Shown piece after piece: positions 1-7,595 of a stretch of DNA of 64,000 bases (position 1 is its first letter; the number at the start of each line of letters is the position of its first letter). The notes below the pieces were generated by a model that worked only from the letters and a program-made list of their open reading frames with translations, ran no database searches and was not told the DNA's origin. The stretch is from Mesobacillus subterraneus (GTDB lineage Bacteria; Bacillota; Bacilli; Bacillales; Cytobacillaceae): assembly GCF_003937825.1 (NCBI RefSeq), contig NZ_RSFW01000006.1, forward strand, positions 186,001-250,000. Direction: 5' to 3'. The translations under genes were made by a program, and so were the position numbers.

Positions 1-264
1 ATCAGCATCAAACTCATCCGCTCCGTCAATCGCAATATCAATTTGTTTCACATTTTTAAAATCTACCAGTGTGATTCCATGCTCTGAAGCAAGCGCGGCC
101 GTTTGCTTTGAAGTGGGAATTCCTTTGATATTCAGACCCTCTTGTACTAACTTCCCTAACTTTTTGATCATATAATAAGCGGTGGACCCCGTTCCTAGTC
201 CCACCACCATTCCATCCTTTATATATTCAACAGCCTTTTCACCAACAAGTTGCTTTTCATTCAT
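1..264 (-). CDS. rpiA: Ribose-5-phosphate isomerase A (N-terminal part; gene runs off the window)
   Basis: Cytosolic isomerase interconverting ribose 5-phosphate and ribulose 5-phosphate in the non-oxidative pentose phosphate pathway. The 88 visible codons carry the N-terminal RpiA signature: GLGTGSTAYY near residue 25, then an IPTSKQT stretch, and IDGADEFD at the truncated end, which holds the active-site aspartates of this family. The ATG at 262-264 has an AGGAG about 9 bases upstream. The C-terminal half lies outside the window, so integrity cannot be judged. The gene fits functionally with transketolase further along, but the two are far apart and not in one operon. Confidence 0.93.
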   Translation of the reverse strand, partial: MNEKQLVGEKAVEYIKDGMVVGLGTGSTAYYMIKKLGKLVQEGLNIKGIPTSKQTAALASEHGITLVDFKNVKQIDIAIDGADEFDAD

Positions 265-437
265 ACCGATCACTCCTGCTTCTTCCTGCGATTCATCTAA
301 CGCCGATATTCTACCCAAAAAAGGAGTCGCTAATCTTCTTTTTTGATGAAAAACTGGCTTCAACAAATAGGAATTAAAAACTCACTTTTTTCCTGTTTTT
401 TTGTAGATGGTGCTTTTCATATAGACCCATTTGGAAC

Positions 438-797
438 TTATTGATTTCTCTCCTTTCCGCCTTCAACCACTTCAACCGCAACAATATCCTCAAACTTTAA
501 AGTCACTGCACTCCCGTCTGCTGTGATCATTCGTACCTCCTTCCTGATTGGATCGAGATAATGGACGTGCCCTCTTTCTTCATATGTAAATCCATCATGC
601 CACTTGGAGATCTTGACTGGGTATGTATATTCCATGGCATAGCACACCCTGTTTTCAAGCTCTTCCAGTTCATATTCGTCGAGCAGCGGCCTGGGTTGCC
701 GGAGTTCATCACGGGCGAGTTCCCGCAGCAGAGCCCGATGTTCCGGCATGAAGTGTGCAGGCATGAACTTGATTTTTCCTCTGTCTCTGATTCTCAT
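438..797 (-). CDS. YolD-like family protein
   Basis: Small cytosolic protein of the YolD-like family. The opening IRDRGKIKFMPAHFMPEH is the family hallmark, followed by an acidic helical stretch and a C-terminal part rich in beta-type segments. YolD proteins are often linked to UV-damage polymerase loci in Bacilli; no polymerase is visible beside this copy, so its role is unknown. Start chosen at the ATG at 795-797, which has AAAGGATGG about 6 bases upstream. Longer in-frame starts at 806 and 863 lack a properly spaced ribosome binding site. Confidence 0.8.
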   Translation of the reverse strand: MRIRDRGKIKFMPAHFMPEHRALLRELARDELRQPRPLLDEYELEELENRVCYAMEYTYPVKISKWHDGFTYEERGHVHYLDPIRKEVRMITADGSAVTLKFEDIVAVEVVEGGKERNQ

Positions 798-878
798 GCT
801 GACCATCCTTTCGGGAGTAGTTACAGCTATTATATCCCGAACAGATGTTCGTAAACTATACAATTTTTATTTTTTCGT

Positions 879-907
879 AAAAAAAAGACCAGCTCCATCA
901 GCCAGTC
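879..907 (-). terminator. Intrinsic terminator for the ImmA/IrrE-like gene
   Basis: Read on the minus strand, an 8-bp stem GACTGGCT/AGCTGGTC (with G-T pairs) around a 5-base loop is followed by eight T residues, directly after the stop codon of the minus-strand metallopeptidase gene. Confidence 0.7.
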
Positions 908-910
908 CGG

Positions 911-1279
911 TCACGCAATAACCTCATGATATTTAAAATAAGTCGACAGTTTGGAATCAACGTGATCTTTCCAACCGTCTAAAGGAACATTCAATTCCTT
1001 CAAGATTTTATAAGCATGGACCCATGCACTCATTTCAGCTGTGATCCTGTAAGACCAGTCATTCAGCCACTTTTCGTATTCTAGATCGTCGTTGACAAAA
1101 TCAATTAAATGGCCGATTTCGTGAGCAAATGCATAGATATTCTCCAGTGTCGTAGATAACGGTATCGTAATGGTCATATTGGGATTAAAATTGATTTTCT
1201 TCTTCGAGTCGTAAATCACTTTGCAATTCAACCTTTCCGCCTCTTCTACTAATCGTAAAAAAGTACCATACGTAACCAT
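911..1279 (-). CDS. ImmA/IrrE-type metallopeptidase domain protein
   Basis: About 122 residues with the zinc-protease motif HEIGH (near residue 53 of the chosen start) on a helix, as in ImmA/IrrE (DUF955) peptidases. In phage and mobile-element systems such enzymes cleave or inactivate repressors; IrrE-like proteins act in stress responses. No XRE-type repressor partner is adjacent, so no target can be named. The start at 1277-1279 follows AAAGGGG at good spacing; the longer in-frame start at 1324 has no ribosome binding site. A minus-strand terminator follows the gene. Confidence 0.75.
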   Translation of the reverse strand: MVTYGTFLRLVEEAERLNCKVIYDSKKKINFNPNMTITIPLSTTLENIYAFAHEIGHLIDFVNDDLEYEKWLNDWSYRITAEMSAWVHAYKILKELNVPLDGWKDHVDSKLSTYFKYHEVIA

Positions 1280-1450
1280 CCATTTTCCCCTTTGTTTAAT
1301 AGTTTTTCTCTCTATTATATACATTTTTTCAAAAAGGTATACCCTTTATTCTAAATATTAAAAAATCTTTGAGAGGGAAAAATTCATATAGTACAAGCTT
1401 TGCCAGCATAACATGATAAAAGGTATCATGACATGGGAGATGATGAACCA

Positions 1451-2863
1451 ATGAGAATACATGTTGTAAAGCCTGGGGAGTCATTGTGGAGGATTTCTCA
1501 GAATTACCCGACAACCATCGATCAAATTGTTTTAGCGAATGAGCTTGATGACCCGAATGTCCTTGTTGTGGGTCAATCACTCGTAATCCCTGAAACAGGC
1601 AGGGACCATGTCGTACAGCGCGGAGACAGTCTATGGGTAATCGCCTCCCGTTACGGGGTAACTGTCCAGGAGCTCGCAAGCTACAATAATATCGCCAATC
1701 CTTCCTTGATTTTTGTCGGCCAAATGCTTCAGATTCCTTATTTTTCACATACGATCCAGCAAGGGGAAACGCTCTGGTTGATTGCACAGCGTTACGGGGT
1801 CACCGTTAATCAAATTTCAGAGGCCAATGGAATATCGAACCCCGCTCTCATTTATCCAGGCAGGGTGTTGAGAATACCTGCTCCCACTAAGCCAACCATT
1901 GAAGTCAATGCATATATCACAAGGATGAACGAACAAGGACGGCAAATTGCCCTCACACATGGCTCGCAATTCACCTATCTTGCTCCCTTCTCTTATGAAG
2001 CTGGTGCGGACGGCTCACTTGTCACCCTTCAGGATTCGCTCGTTCTCCAGGCAGCTGGACCAACCAATACAGCACCATTATTGACGATTACAAACATTGC
2101 AGACGGTTCGTTCAGTTCCGACCGGGCAGCAGCCATTTTAAGGAACCCGTCCGTGCAGGATACCTTACTCACCAACATCCTCGCAAAAATGAAGGAAAAA
2201 GGTTATACCGGACTGAATATCGATTTTGAATATGTCTATCCTGAGGACCGTGAAAACTATAATAATTTTTTGCGCAAAGCAGTTGCCAAGATGCATCCTG
2301 ATGGTTTTACCGTCTCGACAGCTCTTGCCCCTAAACAGAGGGCAGATCAGGAAGGATTGTTATATGAGGCCCACGATTATAAAGCGCATGGTGAGATTGT
2401 CGATTTCGTCATCATCATGACCTATGAATGGGGCTGGTCCGGAGGCAGACCGTGGGCGATCGCTCCGCTGAATGAGGTCAGGAAGGTCCTGGATTATGCT
2501 GTTACGGCCATCCCTCCTGAAAAAATCATGATGGGTGTACCGCTATATGGCAGAGACTGGCGGATTCCATGGGTACAGGGGACCTCCGCTCGTACGGTAA
2601 GTCCAAAAGCGGCCGTCAATCTTGCGGCGCAATACGGTGTGGACATCCAGTTCCATGAAACATACCAGTCACCATTTTTCCGTTATACAGACAGTGAAGG
2701 CCAGCAGCATGAAGTCTGGTACGAAGACGCACGAAGCGTCCAGGCAAAGTACAATACCGTAAAAGAATACGGGTTGCGCGGTGTGAGCTTCTGGGTGCTC
2801 GGCGTCTCCTTCCCGCAAAACTGGCCCGTGCTCCAGAATAATTTCAGAATTAAAAAGCTATAA
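1451..2863 (+). CDS. Spore cortex-lytic N-acetylglucosaminidase, SleL/YaaH type (three LysM plus GH18)
   Basis: Three LysM peptidoglycan-binding repeats at about residues 2-46, 52-95 and 99-142, then a glycoside hydrolase 18 barrel (about 150-465). The GH18 catalytic motif ends in the acid Glu of NIDFEYV (about E260). SleL/YaaH enzymes hydrolyse cortical peptidoglycan fragments during spore germination. There is no signal peptide, as expected for a protein made in the mother cell or forespore. B. subtilis YaaH has two LysM domains, so three is a variation. Start at 1451 is preceded by GGAG at 11 bases; the upstream in-frame ATG at 1433 lacks a ribosome binding site. Confidence 0.88.
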   Translation: MRIHVVKPGESLWRISQNYPTTIDQIVLANELDDPNVLVVGQSLVIPETGRDHVVQRGDSLWVIASRYGVTVQELASYNNIANPSLIFVGQMLQIPYFSHTIQQGETLWLIAQRYGVTVNQISEANGISNPALIYPGRVLRIPAPTKPTIEVNAYITRMNEQGRQIALTHGSQFTYLAPFSYEAGADGSLVTLQDSLVLQAAGPTNTAPLLTITNIADGSFSSDRAAAILRNPSVQDTLLTNILAKMKEKGYTGLNIDFEYVYPEDRENYNNFLRKAVAKMHPDGFTVSTALAPKQRADQEGLLYEAHDYKAHGEIVDFVIIMTYEWGWSGGRPWAIAPLNEVRKVLDYAVTAIPPEKIMMGVPLYGRDWRIPWVQGTSARTVSPKAAVNLAAQYGVDIQFHETYQSPFFRYTDSEGQQHEVWYEDARSVQAKYNTVKEYGLRGVSFWVLGVSFPQNWPVLQNNFRIKKL

Positions 2864-2871
2864 AATATTAA

Positions 2872-2900
2872 AATCCTGCGGTAGTGCCGCAGGATTTTTT
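2872..2900 (+). terminator. Terminator between convergent genes
   Basis: AATCCTGCGG / CCGCAGGATT stem around a 4-base loop with a T run on the plus side. It terminates the SleL-like gene and overlaps the stop of the convergent small membrane-protein gene. Confidence 0.8.
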
Positions 2901-3075
2901 AAATACCATCAAACACCGACCTCAGGAGGAACCTGAACAAAAAGAAAAGCACCCGGAACGGAAAAATAATCAACTCCGGAATCCAAAACAGCACATCAAA
3001 CACAAAATCCCAAAAATTATAGCTTCCATCCTGCTTTTTCTTCCTTCTCTTTTCTGCCCGCTTTTCAACAAACAT
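2899..3075 (-). CDS. Small basic, hydrophobic membrane protein (58 aa)
   Basis: The 58-residue reading frame begins MFVEKRAEKRRKKK, a highly basic cytoplasmic head, and continues with an aromatic hydrophobic stretch (FWDFVFDVLFW, then IIFPFRVLFFLFRFLL), enough for one long or two short membrane segments. The ATG at 3073-3075 follows GGGGGGAG with ideal spacing. It lies 27 bases behind the frameshifted zinc-ribbon gene, so the two probably formed one operon. I do not recognise the family. Codon structure, ribosome binding site and amphipathic design make it a believable gene. Confidence 0.6.
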   Translation of the reverse strand: MFVEKRAEKRRKKKQDGSYNFWDFVFDVLFWIPELIIFPFRVLFFLFRFLLRSVFDGI

Positions 3076-3101
3076 TGTCAGACTCCCCCCGCGAGTAAAG
3101 A

Positions 3102-3253
3102 TTACTTATTATAACACTCTTCACAGATTATTTTTCCTTCATTCTGAAGAAACGCTTTAATCTCCGTCATACCCCGAGTTTCCGGATACCTCATCTTTCA
3201 TTGCTTTGAATTTCTTTCTTACATACCGAACATTGCGGCTTGATTTTAAACAT
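3102..3253 (-). pseudogene. Frameshifted small zinc-ribbon protein (two CxxC motifs in different frames)
   Basis: An ATG at 3251-3253 with GAGGTGAG upstream starts MFKIKPQCSVCKKEIQSNER and then meets TGA. Another frame, starting near 3193, continues with KMRYPETRGMTEIKAFLQ and ends in CEECYNK before a TAA at 3102. Joined, they make a roughly 50-residue zinc ribbon with CxxC at each end, resembling a short Bacillus protein family as I recall it. A deletion of a few bases between the halves would explain the split. A sequencing error is less likely, because a few expected residues also seem to be missing. Confidence 0.55.
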
Positions 3254-3605
3254 GAAACTCACCTCGGTTTTACATACGTTTTAAAAACGTAATTGTTTCA
3301 GTTTTCAGACGAGAATTTCGGTCCGCCCAGCCTGCATAGTGTTCAACTGGAATTATGCTGGATTGATCTCAAATAATTTTTGCTACTAATTATTATGACG
3401 CAAAGTACTTCTGCAACTGGAGATATATTTGCCTCAACTGGAGATAAATTCGCCGTAACTGGAGATATTTCTTCCAATCAGGTATTTTACATGCTGCACT
3501 GTCTTAATTTTTACTTCAATTTGAGATTATTATTACAGAACGTGGGTTTACATCGCGAAAATCATCTGTTCCCGCCTCTCTAATAACCATTTCCTAACCA
3601 TTAAT
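3254..3605. other. Intergenic stretch with short tandem repeats
   Basis: No convincing gene on either strand. The only long frame (3380-3583, plus) is built from the tandem repeats at 3414-3476 and has no ribosome binding site. A related half-copy, TTCAACTGGAATTAT, lies near 3343. Confidence 0.5.
3414..3476. repeat. Three tandem copies of a 21-bp unit (core AACTGGAGATA)
   Basis: Copies start at 3414, 3435 and 3456, each beginning CAACTGGAGATA or TAACTGGAGATA and followed by a diverged 9-base tail. The 21-bp period is a multiple of three, so an artificial reading frame stays open through it. Confidence 0.8.
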
Positions 3606-3634
3606 AAAAACCCTGACCAAATTGGCCAGGGTTT
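3606..3634 (-). terminator. Terminator of the ABC transporter / GDSL operon
   Basis: On the minus strand CCCTGGCC / GGTCAGGG (one G-T pair) closes an AATTT loop and is followed by a T run, just beyond the stop codon of the permease gene at 3643. Confidence 0.8.
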
Positions 3635-3642
3635 TGTAAAAC

Positions 3643-4632
3643 TCAATAAATATCCTGCCTAATAAATACCGCAAACGACACAATCAAGGCGGCGATTCCC
3701 CATAGGGTCAGCACCAGCAGCGAAAACCCAAGTGTCATCCCTTCAATCGGCGGTGCCTGTCCGGATAGATACCCGGTCAGATTCAAGTTAATCATGAACA
3801 GGTACTTGGCTGAATCCCAGGACGAAACCATATTGCTTAGAATCGCTCCTGAAATTAGCGCGGCGAGCATGACGCCCATTCCTGCTGGTGTGTTACGGAT
3901 TAAAACCGACAACATGAATGTGATTGTACCAACAATCAATGCCACGAACCAGACGAGGCTGAATTCCATCAAAAGATACTGCCACTGTGGAATCATCTGG
4001 ATTGCATTTGTTTGCAGTTCATTTCCTTCCACGCTGAATCCAGTCAAAACCGGTGCCGACCATCCTTGATAGCCAAAGATCAAGCCGGAAATTAGAAACG
4101 ACAGCACCCCGAATAGAACAACAATGAATGATACGGATAAAATCAAGGTAAGATATTTACTCATTAATATTTTCCAGCGCTTCACCGGTCTTGTCAGCAG
4201 TAATTTGACCGTGCCGGCACTCCGCTCGGAGGAAACGATATCAGCTGCCACGACCATGATCATTAGTGGAATGAACAGATTGATCGAGTGCTCCGCAAAT
4301 ACCCTGGCAAACGTTGGTGCGCCCGGTTCCATCGGATTGACATTGTTATCAAGGTAGTATTGCTGCTGCTGAATACGCAGCTGCAGCTCGCTTTTCCATT
4401 CATCGGAAATGCCGCTGCTCGTGATTCTGTTCTGAGTATCGATGATTTGCTGCTGGAGGGTAGTCCTCCAGTCAACATCCCCAAAACGCTCCAGCCTTCT
4501 CTCAATTTCCCTGAACTGCGAATACGTAAAAAGAGCAACAAGCACCGCGATGATTCCGGCTACAACCAGGATCCTCTTTTTACGGACGATTTTCAGCATT
4601 TCGTTTCTCACTAGGTTAATCAATCGTCTCAC
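3643..4632 (-). CDS. ABC transporter permease (ABC-2 type)
   Basis: 329 residues. A basic N-terminus and TM1 (about 22-38) are followed by a roughly 90-residue, mostly polar extracytoplasmic loop with predicted helices (about 40-105), then a cluster of about five further TM segments. The conserved ERSAGTVKLLLTRPVKRWKI segment after TM2 is typical of ABC-2 export permeases of the YtrC / gliding-permease kind. It overlaps the upstream ATPase gene by 17 bases, so the two are translationally coupled and form one exporter. The annotated start is GTG; a TTG three codons later is better spaced from GGGGGTGAG. The substrate is unknown. Confidence 0.85.
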   Translation of the reverse strand: MRRLINLVRNEMLKIVRKKRILVVAGIIAVLVALFTYSQFREIERRLERFGDVDWRTTLQQQIIDTQNRITSSGISDEWKSELQLRIQQQQYYLDNNVNPMEPGAPTFARVFAEHSINLFIPLMIMVVAADIVSSERSAGTVKLLLTRPVKRWKILMSKYLTLILSVSFIVVLFGVLSFLISGLIFGYQGWSAPVLTGFSVEGNELQTNAIQMIPQWQYLLMEFSLVWFVALIVGTITFMLSVLIRNTPAGMGVMLAALISGAILSNMVSSWDSAKYLFMINLNLTGYLSGQAPPIEGMTLGFSLLVLTLWGIAALIVSFAVFIRQDIY

Positions 4633-5527
4633 CCCCGGTCAATTCCAGGAATAGATCCTCAAGCGCAGGCAGCTTCCTGTTCATTTCTTTTATCTCGACG
4701 CCTTTCTCTACGAGAGCCCGATTCCAGCCTGCCGTTTCCCCCTCGATATAAGGGGTGATCAGCGCCCCATCCACACCGTCGGTTACACTTGTAAAACCGG
4801 CCAAAATCTCTTTCGCGACATCACGCGGCTCCGCCTGCCAAATGACCCTTTCCTGCATGGCCAGAAGGTTTTCTACATAGTCAACTTTAATGACGCTTCC
4901 CTTCGAAATGATTGCCACCCGGTCACACATCAACTGAATTTCACTTAGGAGGTGACTTGAAACAAGGACCGTCAGCCCTTCTTCTTCCGCCAAATACCGG
5001 ATGAAGTTACGCATCTCCCTGATTCCCATCGGATCGAGACCGTTCGTTGGCTCATCAAGGATCAGCACCTTCGGCTTTCCAAGCAACGCCTGTGCAATCC
5101 CAAGCCGCTGCCTCATCCCAAGGGAATAAGTTTTGACCTGGTCATGTATCCGTTCATCCAAACGGACAAGCTCAACAACATACTTCATATGGTTCCGGTC
5201 CACTTCCGGCAGCATCCTCGCAAAGTGCTCAAGATTCTCCCATCCTGTTAAAAACGAATAAAGCTCAGGATTCTCCACAATGCAGCCCATTTGCGACATT
5301 GCTTCTGTAAAATGCTTGCGGACATTGTAGCCGCCGATTTCAATAGACCCTGAACTTGGTTTGATCAATCCAACCAGCATCCGAATTGTCGTCGTTTTCC
5401 CGGCGCCATTGGGACCCAGGAACCCAAATACTTCGCCTCTTTTCAAATCAAAGTCAATGCCTTTGATGATTTCTTTTTTGCCAATCGTCTTCTTAAGCCC
5501 TTTGACAGAAAGCGTGATTTCACTCAT
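4616..5527 (-). CDS. ABC transporter ATP-binding protein
   Basis: 303 residues with all nucleotide-binding landmarks: Walker A GPNGAGKTT (about residue 39), Q-loop, signature YSLGMRQRLGIAQ, Walker B VLILDEPTNGLDP and switch His in VSSHLL. The C-terminal ~80 residues form the accessory region common in DrrA/CcmA-type exporter ATPases. The ATG follows GGGGGGAG. It couples to the downstream permease and sits 12 bases after the GDSL esterase gene, so one operon is likely. Confidence 0.9.
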   Translation of the reverse strand: MSEITLSVKGLKKTIGKKEIIKGIDFDLKRGEVFGFLGPNGAGKTTTIRMLVGLIKPSSGSIEIGGYNVRKHFTEAMSQMGCIVENPELYSFLTGWENLEHFARMLPEVDRNHMKYVVELVRLDERIHDQVKTYSLGMRQRLGIAQALLGKPKVLILDEPTNGLDPMGIREMRNFIRYLAEEEGLTVLVSSHLLSEIQLMCDRVAIISKGSVIKVDYVENLLAMQERVIWQAEPRDVAKEILAGFTSVTDGVDGALITPYIEGETAGWNRALVEKGVEIKEMNRKLPALEDLFLELTGGETID

Positions 5528-5539
5528 CGTTCTCCCCCC

Positions 5540-6316
5540 TTACCATGTGATCAAGGATGCCACCCGTTCGGCAATCAGCCTGTAGCCTTCTGCGTTCGGA
5601 TGGAATTTATCTGTGTATAAAAAGTCGTTCACACTAAGCTGGAATAAATCGAATGTCGGCACATAGACGGCCTGCGCCTGCTGATCAAGCAGCTTATTCG
5701 TTTCATAGTTCCAGTCCCGGACAACCTTCGTCGTCAGCTCTGAATCATTCAAATCAATAAATGGATTATACAGACCAATATGAAAAATCACTGCTGAATC
5801 ATTTAAAGTCCGAAGCTCGCTCAAAATTCCCTGCAGGTTTTTCAAATAACTCTCCCTTGCCTGGACGATTTTTTCCTCATTCATCTCCAAAAATGTTTGG
5901 CCGCTCTGGAATAAATCGTTGCCGCCGATCGTAATCAGTATGTAATCCGCATCCTTGATCTTTCTCTGGACCTCTCCCTGCTTTAGCTGTTCCAGCAGCT
6001 GGTTCGAACGATAACCCTTCACTCCGTAATTATGGATCGTGATTTTTTCCTCAGACTTCTCTTCAAGCTCGTCCACTAAATACCCAATATATCCTTTGCC
6101 GCTGTCATCCCCAGTCCCCCGGGTAAGCGAATCGCCAAGAGCCACGACCACTTTCCCTTCTTTTTCAGTCTGTTCCTCTGGCTGGGTTTGCTCCACTATT
6201 CCAGCTGTACCATTGCTGAAGAATTGGTTCTGGATTGTCCATCCAAGACCAAACAGCATCAATACTAATGAAAGCACTGAAATCATCATCGTCAATTGCA
6301 CTGTATACTTTCTCAC
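5540..6316 (-). CDS. Membrane-anchored SGNH/GDSL-family esterase
   Basis: An N-terminal hydrophobic segment (about residues 9-27) acts as a signal anchor. The SGNH hydrolase blocks follow: VVALGDSLTRG (block I, nucleophile Ser), ITIGGNDLF (block III, Gly and Asn), and a C-terminal DKFHPNAEGY with the catalytic Asp and His. Such enzymes are extracellular lipases, esterases or deacylases with variable substrates. It is first in the operon with the ABC exporter, which suggests envelope lipid or polymer processing, but this is inference. The GTG at 6314-6316 has GGGGTGG upstream; the longer ATG at 6331 has none. Confidence 0.85.
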   Translation of the reverse strand: MRKYTVQLTMMISVLSLVLMLFGLGWTIQNQFFSNGTAGIVEQTQPEEQTEKEGKVVVALGDSLTRGTGDDSGKGYIGYLVDELEEKSEEKITIHNYGVKGYRSNQLLEQLKQGEVQRKIKDADYILITIGGNDLFQSGQTFLEMNEEKIVQARESYLKNLQGILSELRTLNDSAVIFHIGLYNPFIDLNDSELTTKVVRDWNYETNKLLDQQAQAVYVPTFDLFQLSVNDFLYTDKFHPNAEGYRLIAERVASLITW

Positions 6317-6424
6317 CTGACCACCCCGCATTCCACTAATTGGTAAGCTTTATTTTATAATAATTTCCCAGCAATGAAAAATGATAATACTATGACAATG
6401 TGCTTAAGGGATTATTTTTGCGAA

Positions 6425-6468
6425 AAAACAACAAAAAAGCGCGCAGCTTTTAATAGCTGTACGCGCTT
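6425..6468 (-). terminator. Terminator downstream of the cell-wall hydrolase gene
   Basis: AAGCGCG(T/C)AGCT arms around a TTTTAAT loop; on the minus strand the stem is followed by a T-rich run. It begins 2 bases after the stop codon. Confidence 0.8.
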
Positions 6469-6469
6469 C

Positions 6470-6979
6470 TTAGATCGCAAATGAGTGATTTCCGATTTTT
6501 TTAATTACATCCCTGGTGAAAATCCAGTCACTTGTCGCAGTGTCCGGGTTGTAGAAATAAAGGAATTCGTGATTTGTTTCAGTTTCAAGTGCTTCCTCAA
6601 CTGCTTGGACTGCCTCTTCGCTTGCAGGCTTATTGATCGCACCATTTTGGACCGGTTGGAATGCGTTCTTCTGGTAAATCACTTCTTTTACCGTATCAGG
6701 AAATTGCTCGTTCTCCACACGATTCAGAACGACCTCTGCGACCGCTACTTTGCCTTCATACGGCTCTCCCTTTGCTTCAGCATGCACAAGACGGGCCAGC
6801 AGCTTCACTTCTTCTTCCTTAATGAAGCGTTTATCGGTAACGGAAGATTCCTTTGTGTTCACATCGACTTTCTTTGTTTTCAGAGTCTCAGCCTGATTGG
6901 TTTTCGTTGATTCGGCATAAACTGTATATGAACCAATTACTAATGTAAGAATGGAAACTAGCATAAGAATTTTTTTCAT
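6470..6979 (-). CDS. Secreted cell wall hydrolase, SleB/CwlJ family
   Basis: A signal peptide (MKKILMLVSILTLVIGSYTVYA) leads a short linker and a Hydrolase_2 domain starting LLARLVHAEAKGEPYEGKVA. The Glu in HAEAKGE is the likely catalytic acid of this lytic transglycosylase-like family, and AEVVLNRVENEQFP and the FYNP block near the end are conserved. No separate binding domain is present, so it resembles the short YkvT/CwlJ forms and not full-length SleB. AGGAGG lies 7 bases before the ATG. The role is peptidoglycan turnover, possibly in germination. Confidence 0.87.
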   Translation of the reverse strand: MKKILMLVSILTLVIGSYTVYAESTKTNQAETLKTKKVDVNTKESSVTDKRFIKEEEVKLLARLVHAEAKGEPYEGKVAVAEVVLNRVENEQFPDTVKEVIYQKNAFQPVQNGAINKPASEEAVQAVEEALETETNHEFLYFYNPDTATSDWIFTRDVIKKIGNHSFAI

Positions 6980-7108
6980 TGTAAACCTCCTGTTTTTGTT
7001 GTTTAGACTGAACAGGCCCTATATTAGGCTAACAGGTTTACATATGCTTTACACTAGTTAATCACTGGGAGGTTATTAAACTAATCCCATCCCGGGCAAA
7101 AATTGTAA

Positions 7109-7456
7109 TTAATCTAATTTGATAAAAAATCCACTTAAGTTTTTCAGCGTATGCGTTCTTCCCGAAAGAAAAAACAGATCATCCAAGTTCGTTTCCACAT
7201 AATCCTCAATGATACAGAACCCTTTCCAAAAGCGTTCAACCAGCAAGAGAGTGTATTTTCCATCCCATTCATACATATTGATCCTTAAAAGCTCATCAGC
7301 CAGAGAACGGAATTTATACTCCTCTACCCAGAGTTTCACCTGGTACAGTTTATCATGATTCAAAAACAAGCCTGTTTTTTCGTTATTTTTTATAAAATCA
7401 ACAAAACCCTTGATATTCTCCGCCAGCAGGTTTGCTTTTTGCATTTCGAAGTTCAT
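7109..7456 (-). CDS. Hypothetical protein (115 aa)
   Basis: Soluble, mixed charged and aromatic protein without recognisable motifs, signal peptide or membrane segments; mostly helical in the first half. The start has GGGGGGG then GTGTTAAA before ATG, a credible ribosome binding site. It stands alone between two secreted-enzyme genes. I do not recognise the family. Confidence 0.6.
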   Translation of the reverse strand: MNFEMQKANLLAENIKGFVDFIKNNEKTGLFLNHDKLYQVKLWVEEYKFRSLADELLRINMYEWDGKYTLLLVERFWKGFCIIEDYVETNLDDLFFLSGRTHTLKNLSGFFIKLD

Positions 7457-7595
7457 TTTAACACCCCCCCTACATAAAATATGTATTAAGGCAGTCTATT
7501 AATACCAATCTAGGACTTTAGCCATTTACATAACTATGAACTTTATATTATAATTATACACATTGTTGTATTTTTATATATAAGGAGGAAATAAA

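Noticed and set aside
30-240. Alternative identity of the first gene as a generic sugar isomerase
   Set aside because: GLGTGSTAYY and IDGADEFD are specific for RpiA.
2884-3114. Plus-strand ORF of 76 codons
   Set aside because: Starts within the SleL terminator, has no ribosome binding site, and is antisense to the better supported 58-residue gene.
3102-3253. Selenocysteine read-through of the TGA in the split zinc ribbon
   Set aside because: The matching downstream half is in another frame, so reading through TGA in frame would not restore the protein.
3380-3583. 67-codon plus-strand ORF
   Set aside because: Its open frame is the result of the 21-bp repeat period; no ribosome binding site.
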